Positions 42,401-54,662 of a DNA stretch of 64,000 bases are shown piece after piece (the first letter of the stretch is position 1; each line of letters opens with the position of its first letter). The notes under the pieces were generated by a model, which made no database searches, had not been told where the DNA came from, and was given only the letters and a program-made list of their open reading frames with translations. Made by a program: the position numbers and the translations under genes. Origin of the DNA: Galaxea fascicularis (taxonomy: Eukaryota; Cnidaria; Anthozoa; Scleractinia; Euphylliidae); NCBI GenBank assembly GCA_948470475.1, contig OX419338.1:35399595-35463594 (forward strand). The letters are read 5' to 3'.

Positions 42401-44819
42401 AGTTCAAACACAAGTCGTCGCTTCACGGTAATCTTTTCATTAATTTTTTCCAAACTCAGGTCAAACATTTCACTAACAGTTTTCCTGGTCATGTTTTCAG
42501 TTTTATTGCTCTATAGGCACCAATTTTCAATGTAAATAAAACAAATGTGGCCTTTGGATTACTTTTTGTTGTTTTTGTTCCTAATTTGCATCATCTGTAA
42601 TTGGCCCGTGGGCATTACGGGAGAATAATACCCTAGCGCTTCGCTTCACTTAGCCAATCAGAGCGCGCGTTATATCATATACAAACACTAGCCATATAAT
42701 AGATATATATATTAAAGTGCAACTGCCTTCTTTAAGCGTGTGCAGTGGTGTAGACTGTCCAATATATTACACTGACCCACTGGTATTAGGGCTAAAGTCA
42801 TAGCTGGAGATAGCCAATCAGATGCAGAATTTTGATATAAGTATGATTAATAGGAAAATACCGTATTTATTCGTCTATAAGCCGAACTTGGTTATAAGCC
42901 GAGACCCTAAACTTCTGTCTCTTTTAACCTGGAAGGTTTTTTAAACATGTAAATTGAAAATACTCGGCTATAAGCCTAGACCATATTCAGAGAATTCCAT
43001 TTTCAAACAAACTGAAATGAACACAAAGGTTTCGAAACAGAAAAGTGTTTATTTACGGCAGTACAACAGAAAACGCTTGTAAACCTATTATTGTTTTGTA
43101 CCTCCAACATGGCCACCATGCACTTTCCAGTTGTTCATAGTTTATCAATCATCGTGTCTAAAAGCTTGTTATTGTTTATACAATCTTGCATTTAAACTGA
43201 AAATTGTTGCAGAAGTCGAAGGCGTTGAGATGGCAAATTTCAACACCGTATCATGTTACAAGTAACAGTAAGCCGTATTTACTTCATGCCAAAAACAACA
43301 AACGGCTCCTTGAGGAGCCACCACATCAATAAAAGTCTGACCAACTTCAACTTGTTTTATCATCTATTTCTGCATGCAGTATCTCAGCCTATAGACGAAC
43401 AAATCTATGTTTCCTTTGAATTTGCTGTTTCGGAAAAAATTTGTTTAGCAAAACACTCGGCTATAAGCCAAGGACCCTTCTCTAGCTCGAATTTTGGAGA
43501 TCTTGGTAAAGTTTTGTGAAAAAATCGCTCGGCTTATAGACGAATAAATACAGTAGACTGATTACATCTTGACATTAGTTGGTTCATTTTATTGCTTAAT
43601 CCCAGGTTTAGAATACTTATATCAACAGCTAGATGAGTTACCCCTCAGGCAGCACTTGCCTAGGCCTGTAATCACACTTCATTAAGCTCAATCAGTAAAT
43701 AGAGCCATTATGTTACACCTGTATTTGTATTTGACAAGCAGTGCTGTTTTGTTCCATCATGTAATTCTGATAAAACATAAGTCACTTTTGCTTTTATATG
43801 TATCAACATTAAGTTAATGCTTTGTTTGTTGGAGATTTCATGACCAACAAAGTGGCTATGAACCACTGAAATCAGAAAATGGTTATTATGAACCACTTGT
43901 GGGTATATTTTGATTCCTTTGTTACTGAAAGCTCCAACAGAGAAGCGTGACACTAGTGTAATGTTTTACACATGCTTCAATAATGGTAAGCTTTTGTAGG
44001 GTCAAATTTAAGTGTAATCGTAATCACCAGGACTTTGTGTGCAATTTGGTCTGCAATCATACTGGTGATGAAACAAATATATTGGACTCGCGCTATGTGG
44101 TTGTCCGATTTTGTCAATCACTTGTATGATTATGGACTGAATTGGACTCCAATTATTCCTATTACCATTATTAATAGGTCTATTCAAAATAACTTCTGTT
44201 CCATTAATCATAGAGAAAATTATCAAAAGCAAGTTCCTTCTCTTTTCTATATCTTTTGTTATCTTGATGAAAGTTGCTTTTTGATTTGGCAGCTTTCATG
44301 GTCTTAATTTGGTTTGTACATTTGGAAACAAACAAAAGAACTAATAATAAGTATTAAGGGAACTCGTTTCCAAAAGTCGAACATTTTGTAATCAGTTCAA
44401 ATAACTTTTATTTGCCTTTTTACCTTTTTTTAGGGTACAAACCCAAAGTTATTTCCATTGATGAAGAACAGGTAAAAATCAGGAATGGAGATGGAAAATT
44501 CATTCTGTTTCCAGGGATTGTAAAGTTTGACAGTGGGAATGATGGAGGAACTGGAATTTCTTATGAATTTCTTGACAAGTTAGGTCTGCTCGATCAAGTA
44601 GATGACAGGAAAAAGACACGCTTTACAACTGCTGGAAGAGATGAACATGGAAATGAAATTAGTGTGCAGTGCAGCAGGGTGACAATAAAACTTAAAATTC
44701 GAAAGCATGTGTTTACTGTGAATGCACTAGCTGGTGCTCCAGCTCCTAGTGTTGATCTTCTGATAGGTATGGATATCATTGAAAAACTCAATGATGCAAA
44801 TTTTACCCTTGGAAAGTAA
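39096..44819 (+). CDS. Three-exon gene for a protein with a C-terminal retropepsin-like domain
   Basis: Exons 39096-39404, 41628-42018 and 44434-44819 join in phase (1086 nt, 361 residues plus TAA). The start is MASSVLSPRNED; an in-frame ATG 18 bp upstream (MYMSVK) is an alternative. Residues 1-230 are of no family I recognise (motifs NPFRVCNRQGRYIW, GGMGIYLANTRKK, EARGMYLASEPENPV). About residues 245-361 contain VKFDSGNDGGTGISYEFLDK, then FTTAG and near the end VDLLIGMDIIEKL. The order DSG, strands, and hydrophobic-GMD-hydrophobic is that of retropepsins, with DSGN in place of the usual DTGA. Spliced structure, lack of reverse transcriptase or integrase and lack of LTRs argue for a host gene. 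Proteolytic activity is untested. Confidence 0.8.
39660..40070. repeat. MITE in intron 1
   Basis: 'agagttctaaagtgatgacg' at the left and 'cgtcacactttagaactct' at the right are inverted; AT-rich stretches inside also pair. Confidence 0.7.
40146..40459. repeat. MITE with perfect 25-bp TIRs in intron 1
   Basis: Left TGGTAGTGTCGAAAACAAAG+ACCTA, right exact inverse ending CTTTGTTTTCGACACTACCA. The 84-codon open frame inside overlaps the left TIR and is not considered a gene. Confidence 0.85.
40496..41442. repeat. MITE (TTCCACACAGCCCCAT ends), copy 2, split by nested repeats
   Basis: The ends match 29125-29254. Between them ~800 bp of other repeat sequence is nested, including the hairpin at 40843-40985 (AATTCAGGATT...AATCCTGAATT, 'gattttgaaagttctcaaat' and its inverse). 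Confidence 0.75.
41628..42018 (+). CDS. Retropepsin-like gene, exon 2
   Basis: Begins WTIEQIQMDLEYGVNAYKS after 'gttttag', ends EGLIL before GTAAGT. Globular-looking, with REHLTMALGPSYLPLKRL and DVMVVKFDTSDIGL. Confidence 0.85.
42213..42715. repeat. Composite inverted repeats in intron 2
   Basis: 'cttaataactgagagtgagg' / 'cgaggttattaag' with 'gggaaaatctca' / 'tgagattttccc' forms a ~140-bp foldback (42213-42353). 'ttattatatggctaac' and 'ctagccatataatag' bracket 42356-42709. Confidence 0.6.
42861..43553. mobile_element. Non-autonomous Tc1/mariner-type element
   Basis: 'ccgtatttattcgtctataa'+gccga and its inverse 'tcggcttatagacgaataaa'+tacag, each bordered by TA (42859-42860, 43554-43555). Internal copies of 'ctcggctataagcc' recur. 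No transposase. Confidence 0.8.
44434..44819 (+). CDS. Retropepsin-like gene, exon 3 (protease-like domain)
   Basis: Follows 'cctttttttag'. Carries FDSGNDGGTG (putative catalytic Asp), RVTIKLKIRKHVFTVNAL and PSVDLLIGMDIIEKLN; ends FTLGK-TAA. Confidence 0.85.
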
Positions 44820-45692
44820 AGAGTGTCAGATACATCTGTATAATTTTGTGCATTAATCTTGCTTTGCAAAACCAAAAACTGTGAACACTTTGATGTGATT
44901 TTGATATTTCCCATTGTGCAGCAACCAATCAGAAGCAACAAGAAACCACAAACTAATATTACTGTTACTGTTTGCAGTTAAGTTTTCGCATGCATGATTG
45001 GCTCTTTACTTGAAACACAATAGCTTTCCATGGATATTTTTGATGTTATGGTTTTTAGATTTTCACAGTAATTGTGGTTAGCAACCTGTGGTATATGTAC
45101 GTAGTGCAGGCATTATTCGAACCCAGAGAAATAGTTTGTTTGTCAGTCAGGAGATTTGTTGCATGGTATTTAGTTACGATGTAGGCCACATGCTTGGGTT
45201 AATGTATGCGATGTATGCCTGTAGTATTAATGTCCAGTTACCTCTCAGGTATGAAAATGGGCTGCTTAATACAGAGCCACCATTTACACACCCTTTTCAA
45301 AAGGCTTAATTTGAAAATGTGACAACTTTATCCATCACTTTGTCATATATTTTCTATAGAGAAATAGCAGTATTTATTTGTCAATTTATTTCGGTGTTTA
45401 TGTAGTCTCTTTTTAGGAAGTGATTGCTAAGCATACCTGAGGACCACGAAAATGCACTTTCAATGTGGAAGTTGTTCCATCATGTTTGCATGTACCTAAT
45501 GTTTAGTTTTGGTTATGGTTTTATAATTTAAAAAGGTACAAAAATGAACTTTGTAGGAAAAATTTTCAAAGAAATAGAAGGAGCAAGTTTGAAGCCGCTA
45601 AAGTTTTATATAGTTATACATTCCATATTATTTGCTTATTACTGAAGAGAATTAAATACTAAAGGCAACAAAATAAGCCTTGTTCGAAGTGT

Positions 45693-45901
45693 CTAAATGA
45701 CCGGCAGCCAGTCAAATTGCAGATCCGGTGTTAAATCACTATTATGGTCAGCAGTCCAACTTTCCTTTCAAGGGCCTTGTTATCTTTAGACTTGGTACTA
45801 CGGGGAGATTAAGTATGTTTTAGGTTAAGGATTAGGGCTAGGAGTCGAGGAATGTGGACGTTTGTATTAAACTTGAAGATGACCGGCTGCCGGTCATTTA
45901 G
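45693..45901. repeat. MITE with CTAAATGACCGGCAGCC ends
   Basis: 'ctaaatgaccggcagccagt' and 'ccggctgccggtcatttag' are inverted; the 165-bp interior is unique. It lies in the presumed 3' region of the retropepsin-like gene. Confidence 0.8.
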
Positions 45902-46310
45902 TCACACAAAATATGTTTAAATGAAAATCTAGTAGGATACTGGTGAGAATTAAGAACAAATAATTATCACTGTTGTCTTATTTCATTAGGATGTTTTCTA
46001 GAAGGAGCAAATAGGTTGAATTTACAAACAAATGAATTAAATAAATTGAAAATGAAAATATTTTTATTTTCACCCTAATGGAAGGTAGCTATTTTCTTTG
46101 CCTGCTATCTTGAATAATATTTAAATATTTATGTTAAATAATATTTTTTGAATGATCTGCGTTCTTGGCTACATGGCTGTTAGAGATTTGAATGTTACTA
46201 TCGGTTCTTTTGTGTTTTCTAACTCGGCATAGCTCACACTAAGACCAGGAAGTGAAAATGTCATGATAAAATAATAATGTATTTATTGTCTGGCTGTCTA
46301 CGATGAAGTA

Positions 46311-46533
46311 CAGTGAAAACCTGCATATAAGAACCTTGATTTTTCCAACTCAGCCTAAATAAGCTCTTATAGAAATGGTATTTACTGGGATTTTAGGCAA
46401 CTTAGGTTATTAAATACCGGTAGGCTCTTAATTTCACAGGGGCACTGGCGATCAGCACAGATAACTACTACAGGGCATATGTGATATGGAACAGGTTCTT
46501 AAATTTTAGGTTCTTATCCGCAGGTTTTTACTG
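46311..46533. repeat. Tc1/mariner-type MITE with TA duplication
   Basis: 'cagtgaaaacctgcatataa' and 'ttatccgcaggtttttactg' with TA on both sides (46309-46310, 46534-46535). Confidence 0.8.
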
Positions 46534-46915
46534 TAGTGCTTTTAAACTGAACAGGTTTTTAAAACAGTGTTTTCTTAATGACTTGTATTTTAAGGAAAAA
46601 AAAGTAATTAGTTACTATCTGTGGGGTAAAGTAAAATTGATATAGATATTCAGAATTTTAAATTAAAGTCATTTCAGGATTTAGTGTCAGTATAAGATTG
46701 TAACAAATTTGTGTCGTGGTATTCCAGGTATAAAATACTCAATACTCAGTATTGTTAAGTAGAAATGTTCTTTGCATGATGTACTGCCTTACCGTCAAGA
46801 GTAATAAAATCGTTCTTTGGCCTTAACTTCATTTTGAAGTTTTCTTCTTGACTTGTACTTTCACATCTGTTTTGAGACCTCCTTACTCACTCTCTTATTA
46901 TTTTTTGTTGGGTAT

Positions 46916-47068
46916 TTAGTAGGGTTTCGGAGAGTACCGGAAGTTGTAGCAGTGATAAGAGATCTCTTTCCCCATAAAAAATACTGCCACTACTATCCGT
47001 CAGCAGTCTTCAAACGCATGTCAGATATGGGTGTGTGGATTAGGCCATATTCGTTTCCTCGGTATTGA
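46916..47068 (+). other. Possible exon or gene fragment, unidentified
   Basis: After 'gggtatttag' an open stretch reads FRRVPEVVAVIRDLFPHKK and CHYYPSAVFKRMSDMGVW, ending PRY-stop within the hairpin at 47041. Composition is protein-like but no family is recognised. Confidence 0.3.
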
Positions 47069-47191
47069 ACTGGATCTAGCATGAAGTGGAGGCTCTTGCG
47101 GGGGAATACATTTACATATGAAAAGATTCCCCGCAAGAGCCTCCACTTCATGCTAGATCCAGTTCAATACCGAGAATACGAATATGGCCTA
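47041..47191. repeat. Near-perfect hairpin, ~62-bp arms
   Basis: Arms from TAGGCCATATTCG to GGCTCTTGCGGGG and back, with about two mismatches and a ~26-nt loop. It contains 'gaactggatctagcatgaag' and its exact inverse. Very young foldback. Confidence 0.9.
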
Positions 47192-47496
47192 GGTGTTGAG
47201 TTTGGTGTGAAGTGTTGCTCCAGAGGCATACTGAAAGTAGAGAAGTAACCTCTTGGTAGTTATTTTCAAGGAGGTCAACTCATAGAAGGTAACCATAGTT
47301 CACGAAAAATGATTGCAATCAAGGTCAAACAGACCTCAGGCTTGTTGTGCAGGTGACCCCCCCTCTACAGAAAAGTCTTTTCTCGGGGAAGAAAAGAAAA
47401 GTAAATTTTTAAAGGTACCGCGACACAAACGTGACTGTTCAAACTACCTATTGTGTGCCGCTTTTAATTTTATGCTACCGCAAAGGGGTCAGGGAA

Positions 47497-47592
47497 GAGT
47501 CTCTCTCCTCCGCAGAGGCTCCTGCGCGCGTTTTCCCTCTCCTCAACCTCCCAACGACACAAAATGAGACCTCTGCGGAGGAGAGAGGGGAA
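47497..47592. repeat. Hairpin MITE (CCTCTGCGGAGGAGAGAG)
   Basis: 'ctctctcctccgcagagg' and 'cctctgcggaggagagag' form perfect 18-bp arms around ~50 bp. Confidence 0.8.
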
Positions 47593-47799
47593 GAGTTCAA
47601 ACTGGCAAATTTGGGGCTTTTGAAAACTCCCAAGTTCACTTCAAAACAAAACAAAAGAAAAGGAATGGGAGCGTTGACTTAAGGCAGAGGGTAAAGGTCT
47701 CAGCATAGTCACTCAACACAACAAACGTGTCACTTTAGAATTCTCCTGTGTGGTGAGGTCGGACATCAGCTTATCTCAACCACCCCACCCGACCCATAC

Positions 47800-48005
47800 A
47801 GCAGATAGATCACCACACCGGGGACTACGTCCCCTACTCTTTGAGAACAGTGTGTGAGTTCTTTAACGTCCTACAGATTGTTGGGAACAAGTGTTGCGAG
47901 ACGGGACCTACGGTTTTATCGTCCTTATCCGAGATAAGGGGTTTGAACCCGCGACCTCCCGCACGGTAGTCAGGAGCTCAACCAACTGAGCTAACCGGTC
48001 GGGGG
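47800..48005 (-). mobile_element. tRNA-derived SINE-like repeat
   Basis: The minus-strand head at 47932-48003 has TTAGCTCAGTTGGTTGAGC (A box) and GGTTCAAACCCC (B box). The downstream body includes 'tagtccccggtgtggtgatc'. The anticodon arm is irregular, so it is not annotated as a tRNA gene. Confidence 0.7.
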
Positions 48006-48059
48006 TTAATTGATGTTAATTGACATAAACTAGGGCAACAATGTAACATGGACTCTCTA

Positions 48060-48495
48060 TCCTTATGTATAAGGCTTTTAACAATAAAATCCTAGAGTGC
48101 TTGTCTTCAAAACTTATTAATCAAAGGGACTTGACGTCCTATAATGTGAGAAATACGGAGAACAAACTGACAGTACCGCTTCCTCGTACTGAATACTTGA
48201 AAACACCGCCGGGAGCTTCAGTTATGGTAGAGCGGTTCTGTGGAACAGTTTGCCGATACATTTAAGGCAGGCATCGCCAATGGCAAGCTTTTAATAACTT
48301 AATCAATTATTGTTGATCACGCGGCGTCCTTGTAAGGTAGGAAATTCTCTTTACTTTTGCTTTAGCTTTTGAGTTCTTACACAAATTTTTATTTTATTCA
48401 TACTGAAAGGAGTCAGTCTTAGTTATCTCATTTTAACTTTTTCTTGTAAGCTCCTGAAGGTCTTACCGTGTCTAAATAAAGTCATCTTATCTTAA
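48060..48495 (+). mobile_element. LINE 3' end
   Basis: Plus-strand translation has SYNVRNTENKLTVPLPRTEY. After a frameshift, RAVLWNSLPIHLRQ appears, both typical of the C-terminus of LINE ORF2. The 3' tail ends in 'tcatcttatctta'. Truncated and broken. Confidence 0.8.
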
Positions 48496-48793
48496 TGTTA
48501 TTTTGAGTCCCTGTGTGGGGAGTTTATTTTGCACCTGGTAGGAAGTTTCATCTTTCTTTGTGCCTTTCTCTATTGGTAAATCGTTTGTTTGCTTTGTCCA
48601 TTGTAGATGGCAACAACCTGACTGCGATGTATGAGTGCATGGCGGGTAATTTGATGGTAAAAAAACTGCGTAAACCTAATAATAATGATCATGATAATAA
48701 TAACTTTATTTGAGTCTCAAATCTTTCTAGCTGAACACGAGTGCTCTACTAATTGGGGAGACTGTAGATCAAATAACCTGTAAATTAAATCAA

Positions 48794-48966
48794 ATGTTGT
48801 TTTTTGAGGAGAGGGGAAAACCGGAGTACCCGGAGAAAACTGAACCTCTCGGAGCAGGGAGAACCAAGAAACTCAGCCCACTTATGACGCCGAGTCTGGG
48901 AATCGAACCCGGGACACATTGGTGGAAGGTGAGCGCTCTCACCACTGCGTCAACCCTACTCCCCCC
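48794..48966 (-). mobile_element. tRNA-derived SINE-like repeat, copy 2
   Basis: Same family as 24567-24735. The minus strand reads GGGAGTAGGGTTGACGCAGT, GGTGAGAGCGCTCACC and CCGGGTTCGATTCCC (perfect B box), then a tail ending with a T-rich stretch. Confidence 0.8.
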
Positions 48967-49877
48967 AGAACTAGAGGAATAGTCTCTGTAACATAGCACA
49001 GCTAGTAGCATCCTAACTCTCAGTTAATAAGAGGGAAGAATATGACTCTGGGATACTGGCCAATGGAAGCCGGGATATAAGGAGGTACGAAGGATATTTC
49101 TAGTGTTCGCTATTATGCCCGAGTGATTTTTGAAGATTTTATACTACTTTACTCTCTTCAGTTTTCCGACAAAAATGTTGTATTTGCAAAACCTCAAGTG
49201 CATTAACATGCCTAAAAGGTTGGATGGTTACAGCTCCGTTTTAAAATTTGCAGAGAAGTTTTAAATCTTTATACGTTGTTAACACTCGGAGTAAAGAAAC
49301 ATTCATTAAATATTGTAAATTGATTTGATTCGACTCATCTAACAGGTGTTTTGAAAAGAAAAACAGTCACAGTTCATAAGTTACTTCCTGTTAATTATGA
49401 TTGTGGCCTTAAATTTTTAAAAAAAATTAATTGATTTATTACATGAGATTTTTGTTACGATACACAAAAGCTAAATGAAATTTGACATGCTATTTCGACT
49501 ATTCAACAACGCAATTCAAGTTGCATTTTTTGTCACAAAACACTATCTTTTATACATTTTTAGTATCTTGCTGCACTTTTAACTAGTTTCAGGAGGAATG
49601 ATCGTCGCCAAAACAAAACAAACCAAAATTGAAACACACACTACCTGTCACTCAACTACGTGAATCTGTCGTGCGCGCCAATCAGAAATCATCGCACGGA
49701 GTTTAACGCACGCACACTTAATAGGTTTACTTCTTCAAGGACACGAACGCTTGGAAACGTTCACGCTCCAAGCTGTACGAAGTCAATTTAAAATGAGAGA
49801 AAAGCGACAAAAAGGCTTCAATACATTTTAGAGACGATCGAACAAGAGCTATAGCGGTCAATACAACAGACGCGAAA

Positions 49878-49945
49878 TGGAGTTCATTCTGGCTTTCTCC
49901 GTTGGATTGGTGAAAGAGATGTACTGGTCCGCGATTACTTCAGGT
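49878..49945 (+). other. Possible first coding exon, unidentified
   Basis: ATG followed by EFILAFSVGLVKEMYWSAI and a consensus-like donor CAG/GTGAGA. The 200 bp before it are relatively CG-rich, with a CCAAT-like 'gccaatcag'. No downstream exon could be joined confidently. Confidence 0.3.
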
Positions 49946-52520
49946 GAGATACGCAACAGAGATGTTATGCTAACTAAACGTCGGAAAAAAGTCGTGATTG
50001 TGGTCAAAATTCAAAATCAAGCTTAAGAAGAAGATGGAATAAAATGCAGATTGCGACGAACATTGACAACGAAAAAAGTCACAAAATTGCTGTTTCACTT
50101 TCATTTTATTTCATGCCGTGAATAATTTGGCTCAAAAAAGGAGGGCAGAAAGCAGTAAATAGCTAAAGGTATGGTGTTGTAATAAATGAACTGTTCTATT
50201 TTTTCTAAACTGTTTGTATTCGTTTAGCCTTCTTGAAAGTTGCTTTTTATTTTTAGCAACCGAAAAATAACGAACAAGCACAATAACTTTGTGTTTTTAA
50301 AACATTAAAGCAAAGCAAAATTAAGTTTGGAAATTTATATTCATAACTGGACCTGTTTCTTCCTCTTTGAAATGATATTTTTTAGATAATTAATTAATGT
50401 ACCGTTAGATTACCATAGGAAGGAAAAAAATGCAAGCAACTCTACATGCAAAAAGATATCGCAGTCAGTTTTGTGGTACAGTGTTACAACATCTGAAGCG
50501 TCATTTCTTAAACGCCATTTTTTGGGTTTTCGTCGACTTAATTTCGTCAGGTAGTTAAGTCCAGCTTCGTTTAAAAGCAAATTGTGATGTTTATGCTTGA
50601 AGTCGACGGAAACAAGACAGATACTTCAATTAATATGAACTTAAGACTGGACATCGTAATCTCTGCTTTTGAGATATCTGCGTAAGAAAACTATTGACTG
50701 TAAGTCTAAAATATTCTACCCACTAAGAAACGAGACCCTGCCCAGCTGGAAATGATCGCCATTTGATAACAGGGTCATAATATGAAAGCAAAATTGCATT
50801 AATGTCTGCACTTTTCAAGCTTCGTTATCAACCTGCATAAAATATCGAACATACGTGCATATGGAAACACAATCGTTAACACCCCAGGGCAAGCAAGAAA
50901 AACAGAATTTTTATTTATTAGTAAGCGCTGCAAACACGCGAGATATGTTTTTCGTTTACAGCTAAATTTGCCCCGGCCAGAGTGAAGAAAATATCAAATC
51001 AACAAAAATTCAATTGCAGTTCATATGATTCATTTCATATACATCTCTCATGTATATATTTCAAGTTTCGCATGACCATGTCTCAAGATTCGTAATATTG
51101 TATCAGACAGATTTCCTGGGGATTTCCTTAACTAAGACATTATATGCACGCGAACCTAATGCAAACTTGAAATCAGTCACGCGTCCTAAATTTACCACTG
51201 GGTTCGCTAAATTGGTGGAGAGGGAGGCAAAGTGGCACTCAGCAGGTGACCCTGAAATTGCAGACATGATGCTTCTGATGACGATGCAAATGAACAGAGA
51301 AACAACCTCCCACATAAATACAGGTTGCAATATTGAAAAAAAGCCGGTTTGATTTGATGGGAGTTGTCAGGCAGCAGAATTATCGCTCTGCTCGCGTCTC
51401 TTTTTCTGTTTCTTTTTCTAGCTGTTGCAGGATTTTTCGCTTTGTTTCGACGTTCTATTGAATTGTGGACTGTAGATATTTTTTTTGGAAGGTTCTGGCG
51501 TTTAAATCTGTTCCGTAAAGCTTAGAACAAACAAATGACTCAGAATTGCCCAGAGACTCTCGCTCTCGACCGATTGACCTGAACCTCGCATGCGGTCTCG
51601 GTGGCGACCTGCGCTATCATCGAATTTGAACCTGCTCAATTTTTCTTGCTTGGAAACTGATGGGAATTTTCACACGTTTGTCCCACGCTCTTGAAAGTTT
51701 CATGAGAGTCTTGAGGTTACCAATGGCGGTAAATTGAGCAGCTGGCTCAATAAAATATGTGCAAAACTTTGAAATTCATTGCGAACTCTTACGCGGTTCG
51801 GTCTTAATGCTGAGAACTACAGAAAACCCTCGAGCAACTCTTAAGGATGGTTTTCACTGACGTCGCATAAGCATAAGCATAAGCAGTGCTAGTGAAAACA
51901 GGAGCGACATAAGTATAAAGCACAAAACTTCGCAGAAACAGAACCTAACAAACACACTAAGAGGAACACAAGAGGAACGAAGCGGCACACTTGGATCAAG
52001 AAAAGATGGTCCTCTCTTGCTTAGATTCATTTTGCGACTTTTACGACAACTGTAAGTCTAAAACTGTCTTGAACAACATAGCGCGCAGTGTAGTTGCGAT
52101 TGCACCGGCGGGGAAATTCGAATTCAGCACAAGTTCATGTTTGATTTCTGGTTAACAATTTTGACATAGAACCATTTTATTGTCTTTCAGTATTTACTTT
52201 ATGACGTAAATAACTCAAATTCCTTTTCATGACAGTGTAATTAGATTCACAAGTGCTATGAACTTGTTTCATGTTGTTGTACGAAGAAGCACAATAGACT
52301 CTTGAAATATACGTATTGCCCGGGCAACCAGAATGTCAAGAAAACCTCTTTCACTGGTGTCATGAATGTATTTACCGTCATATCATTTTCCGGTTTTCTA
52401 GCTGCCCTAACATTTGTAAGTGAATTGATAATTTTTCACATGGCTCATTAAGCTGACACCCGGCCCGGCAGAACCACAAAGCGAACTTGCCTTCTGACTA
52501 ACCTGTTTTTTGGGCAGAGA
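49946..52520. other. No gene recognised
   Basis: AT-rich, without TIR elements I could define. Open frame 51050-51352 (plus, 100 codons) has no motif. It may be intron of an unresolved plus-strand gene. Confidence 0.4.
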
Positions 52521-52589
52521 TCATATGGAAACCTCTGAATCAAAGTCTACCTCACCAGAATATTACGATCGCAGAGGAAATAATATTGT
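52521..52589 (+). other. Possible small exon, unidentified
   Basis: 'tttttgggcag' precedes AGATCAT then ATG and METSESKSTSPEYYDRRGNN, followed by ATT/GTATGT. Splice-like borders and polar composition are the only support. Confidence 0.25.
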
Positions 52590-54020
52590 ATGTGTCTTCT
52601 TGAAATACTTTTGCTCCGCCGTATTCTAAGAGGTAAGTTAGTGTTGGATTGAAATTTTTACCACACATAAACAAGTTGATGTTGACACTGAAAATCCGTT
52701 TCGACCAAAATACAAAAGACATTACTGCATTTGCTTGTCGGTGGTCATTAGCCTCAGCAAGATTTGCCGGTTCGCACGTACAGGCATTGTGTAAACATTA
52801 TCTCAGAAAATAATGTTTTACAGCAGCCATGTTTGAAGACCAACCAAATGAGCGACACGCGTTTGAGCGTGTCAGAGTTTAAATGGCTTGATTTTTATGG
52901 CCTCCAAGTCGTTTTACTGCATTGTTAACTGATAACTCGGTTGTTAAATTAATCAATGCCCAAGAACAAACAAAATTAGGACCAAGAAAGCGAACCGCGA
53001 AAATTCATTATTGAATGCGTTGCATTTGATTAGTAAGTCATAACGTAGTGTTACAAGTCATCAGTTATTAAATGATTATCTCACTGTCGACAACCGACTT
53101 AAAAGACTTCATGGTATAAAGTCGGTAAAATCCTTAAAATTTGCAGTAGGATTTTTTTCAGGCGAAGGTGCTATATCTTCGTTTTACGTTATCTATTTTG
53201 AAGAGGCCATTTCCGTTTGTTGTCAGTGGGTCCATGCTCGCGAACCAAACCGTGATTTAGAGTTCACAAATTTCGTTTTAGTGTAGTTATTCTTTCCCTA
53301 CATACACGTGCAAAACAGTGTGAATGTGCCGGTTTTATCTACAAAGCAATGTTTCTCCACCGTTTTGTCAGCTTGCTGTAATTGTAGCCTGTCAGTATAA
53401 ATACAATTTTTCGACTGTTCCTCAGCACATTTCGACCTCAGCGGGATATATTTGAAATCTATCTCTCTAGTCAGTTTACTAAGGTAGCTGATTTCAGAAG
53501 GGGAGAAGACAAAATTTTATTAATCCGACAAACTGTGGCGGCAAATTTATCAGGCCGTTTAATAATAATGGCAAAAAAAAAAAAATACCTAGCAAGGAGG
53601 AACATGGTGGGAAAGAAGTCAAACTTAGACTTTGTACAACGCCCTGTTCAAAAGAACGGTTGCAGCATTAGATGAAAACCTGAGTAGATCGATGATTGTG
53701 TTTGGAGTTGAATTCAAAGCTAAATGTGTAAATTTTATCTCTTATAAATATTCTTGTAGCCATTTTCAGCCCAAGAGAAATTTCTTTTTACGCATGTGGA
53801 ATGGTGCTTGTCTGTCTCGGAGCACTTGCAACATGTCTTGCAGGCGCGTCAAAGTGAATATGCAAAGTTGTGCAGGCAAGGAAGTGCAAAAAGTGCCCAT
53901 GAGAATTGTAGGTCACGGGACATAGCAAGCGTTCGAAACATTCCCTGAGCACCTACAACAGCCTATGATTCCATTTAAAAGAAGACGGCTTAATTATTGC
54001 GAGGATTAAAACCGTACCAG
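52590..54020. other. No gene recognised
   Basis: AT-rich non-coding sequence with an A-run at 53573-53585. The frame at 53632-53925 is not supported by any motif. Confidence 0.4.
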
Positions 54021-54025
54021 CGGCC

Positions 54026-54235
54026 AGTTTCTCGAAAGTCCAGTGAACTTTTCGAGCCCGAAAAGGCATTTCGAAAACTGCATTCCGCTTATTCCAAAAA
54101 GGTGACCTTTTACTCTGATTTCAAGATACGAAAGGGAAAATTGGTTGCAAAATTTGATGCATGTTAACGTCTTCGTTTCCAAGATACGAAGGAAATTATG
54201 GCACCCGAAATAGGCCAGGAACAGCATTCGAAATT
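54026..54235. repeat. Dispersed repeat (TTTCTCGAAAGTCC family), copy 1
   Basis: Shares 'aagtcc..gaacttttcg', 'ttgcaaaatttgatgcatg' and 'cgtcttcgtttccaag' with the inverse copy at 59802-60066. Confidence 0.65.
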
Positions 54236-54558
54236 ACTTGGGATTGTAGTCTGAAATGTCAGCCGTCTCCTCCCCCTAACCCACAGAGGGCGGCTTTGCT
54301 CACAGGCGACCGCCTTGATGACGTAATAAAATAATTTCAAATATGTCAGTCTTTGACACCAGTTTCACAACAACAATGTGGATGTCCCGGATACAGCGAA
54401 TTAAGTAAGCAGTTAACTTCAACGAGCCCATGCGCACGAGTGCGCACGCTACGATGAAAGATGCGACGTCATAAAATGCAATGGACAAATTATTTGTTTC
54501 CCTCGTTGAATGAAAATTTTAGTTTCTGAAGCGAAATAAATTTGTTGTTGTTACGCCA

Positions 54559-54625
54559 TTGTGTACGGTGGTCAATTTACATTTATCAACTCTGTTGATC
54601 ATATCAAATTTTTGTGTACTACTTC

Positions 54626-54662
<37 letters not shown>

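Noticed and set aside
47932..48003. Functional tRNA gene
   Set aside because: A and B boxes are good but the anticodon arm and acceptor pairing are irregular and a SINE body follows.
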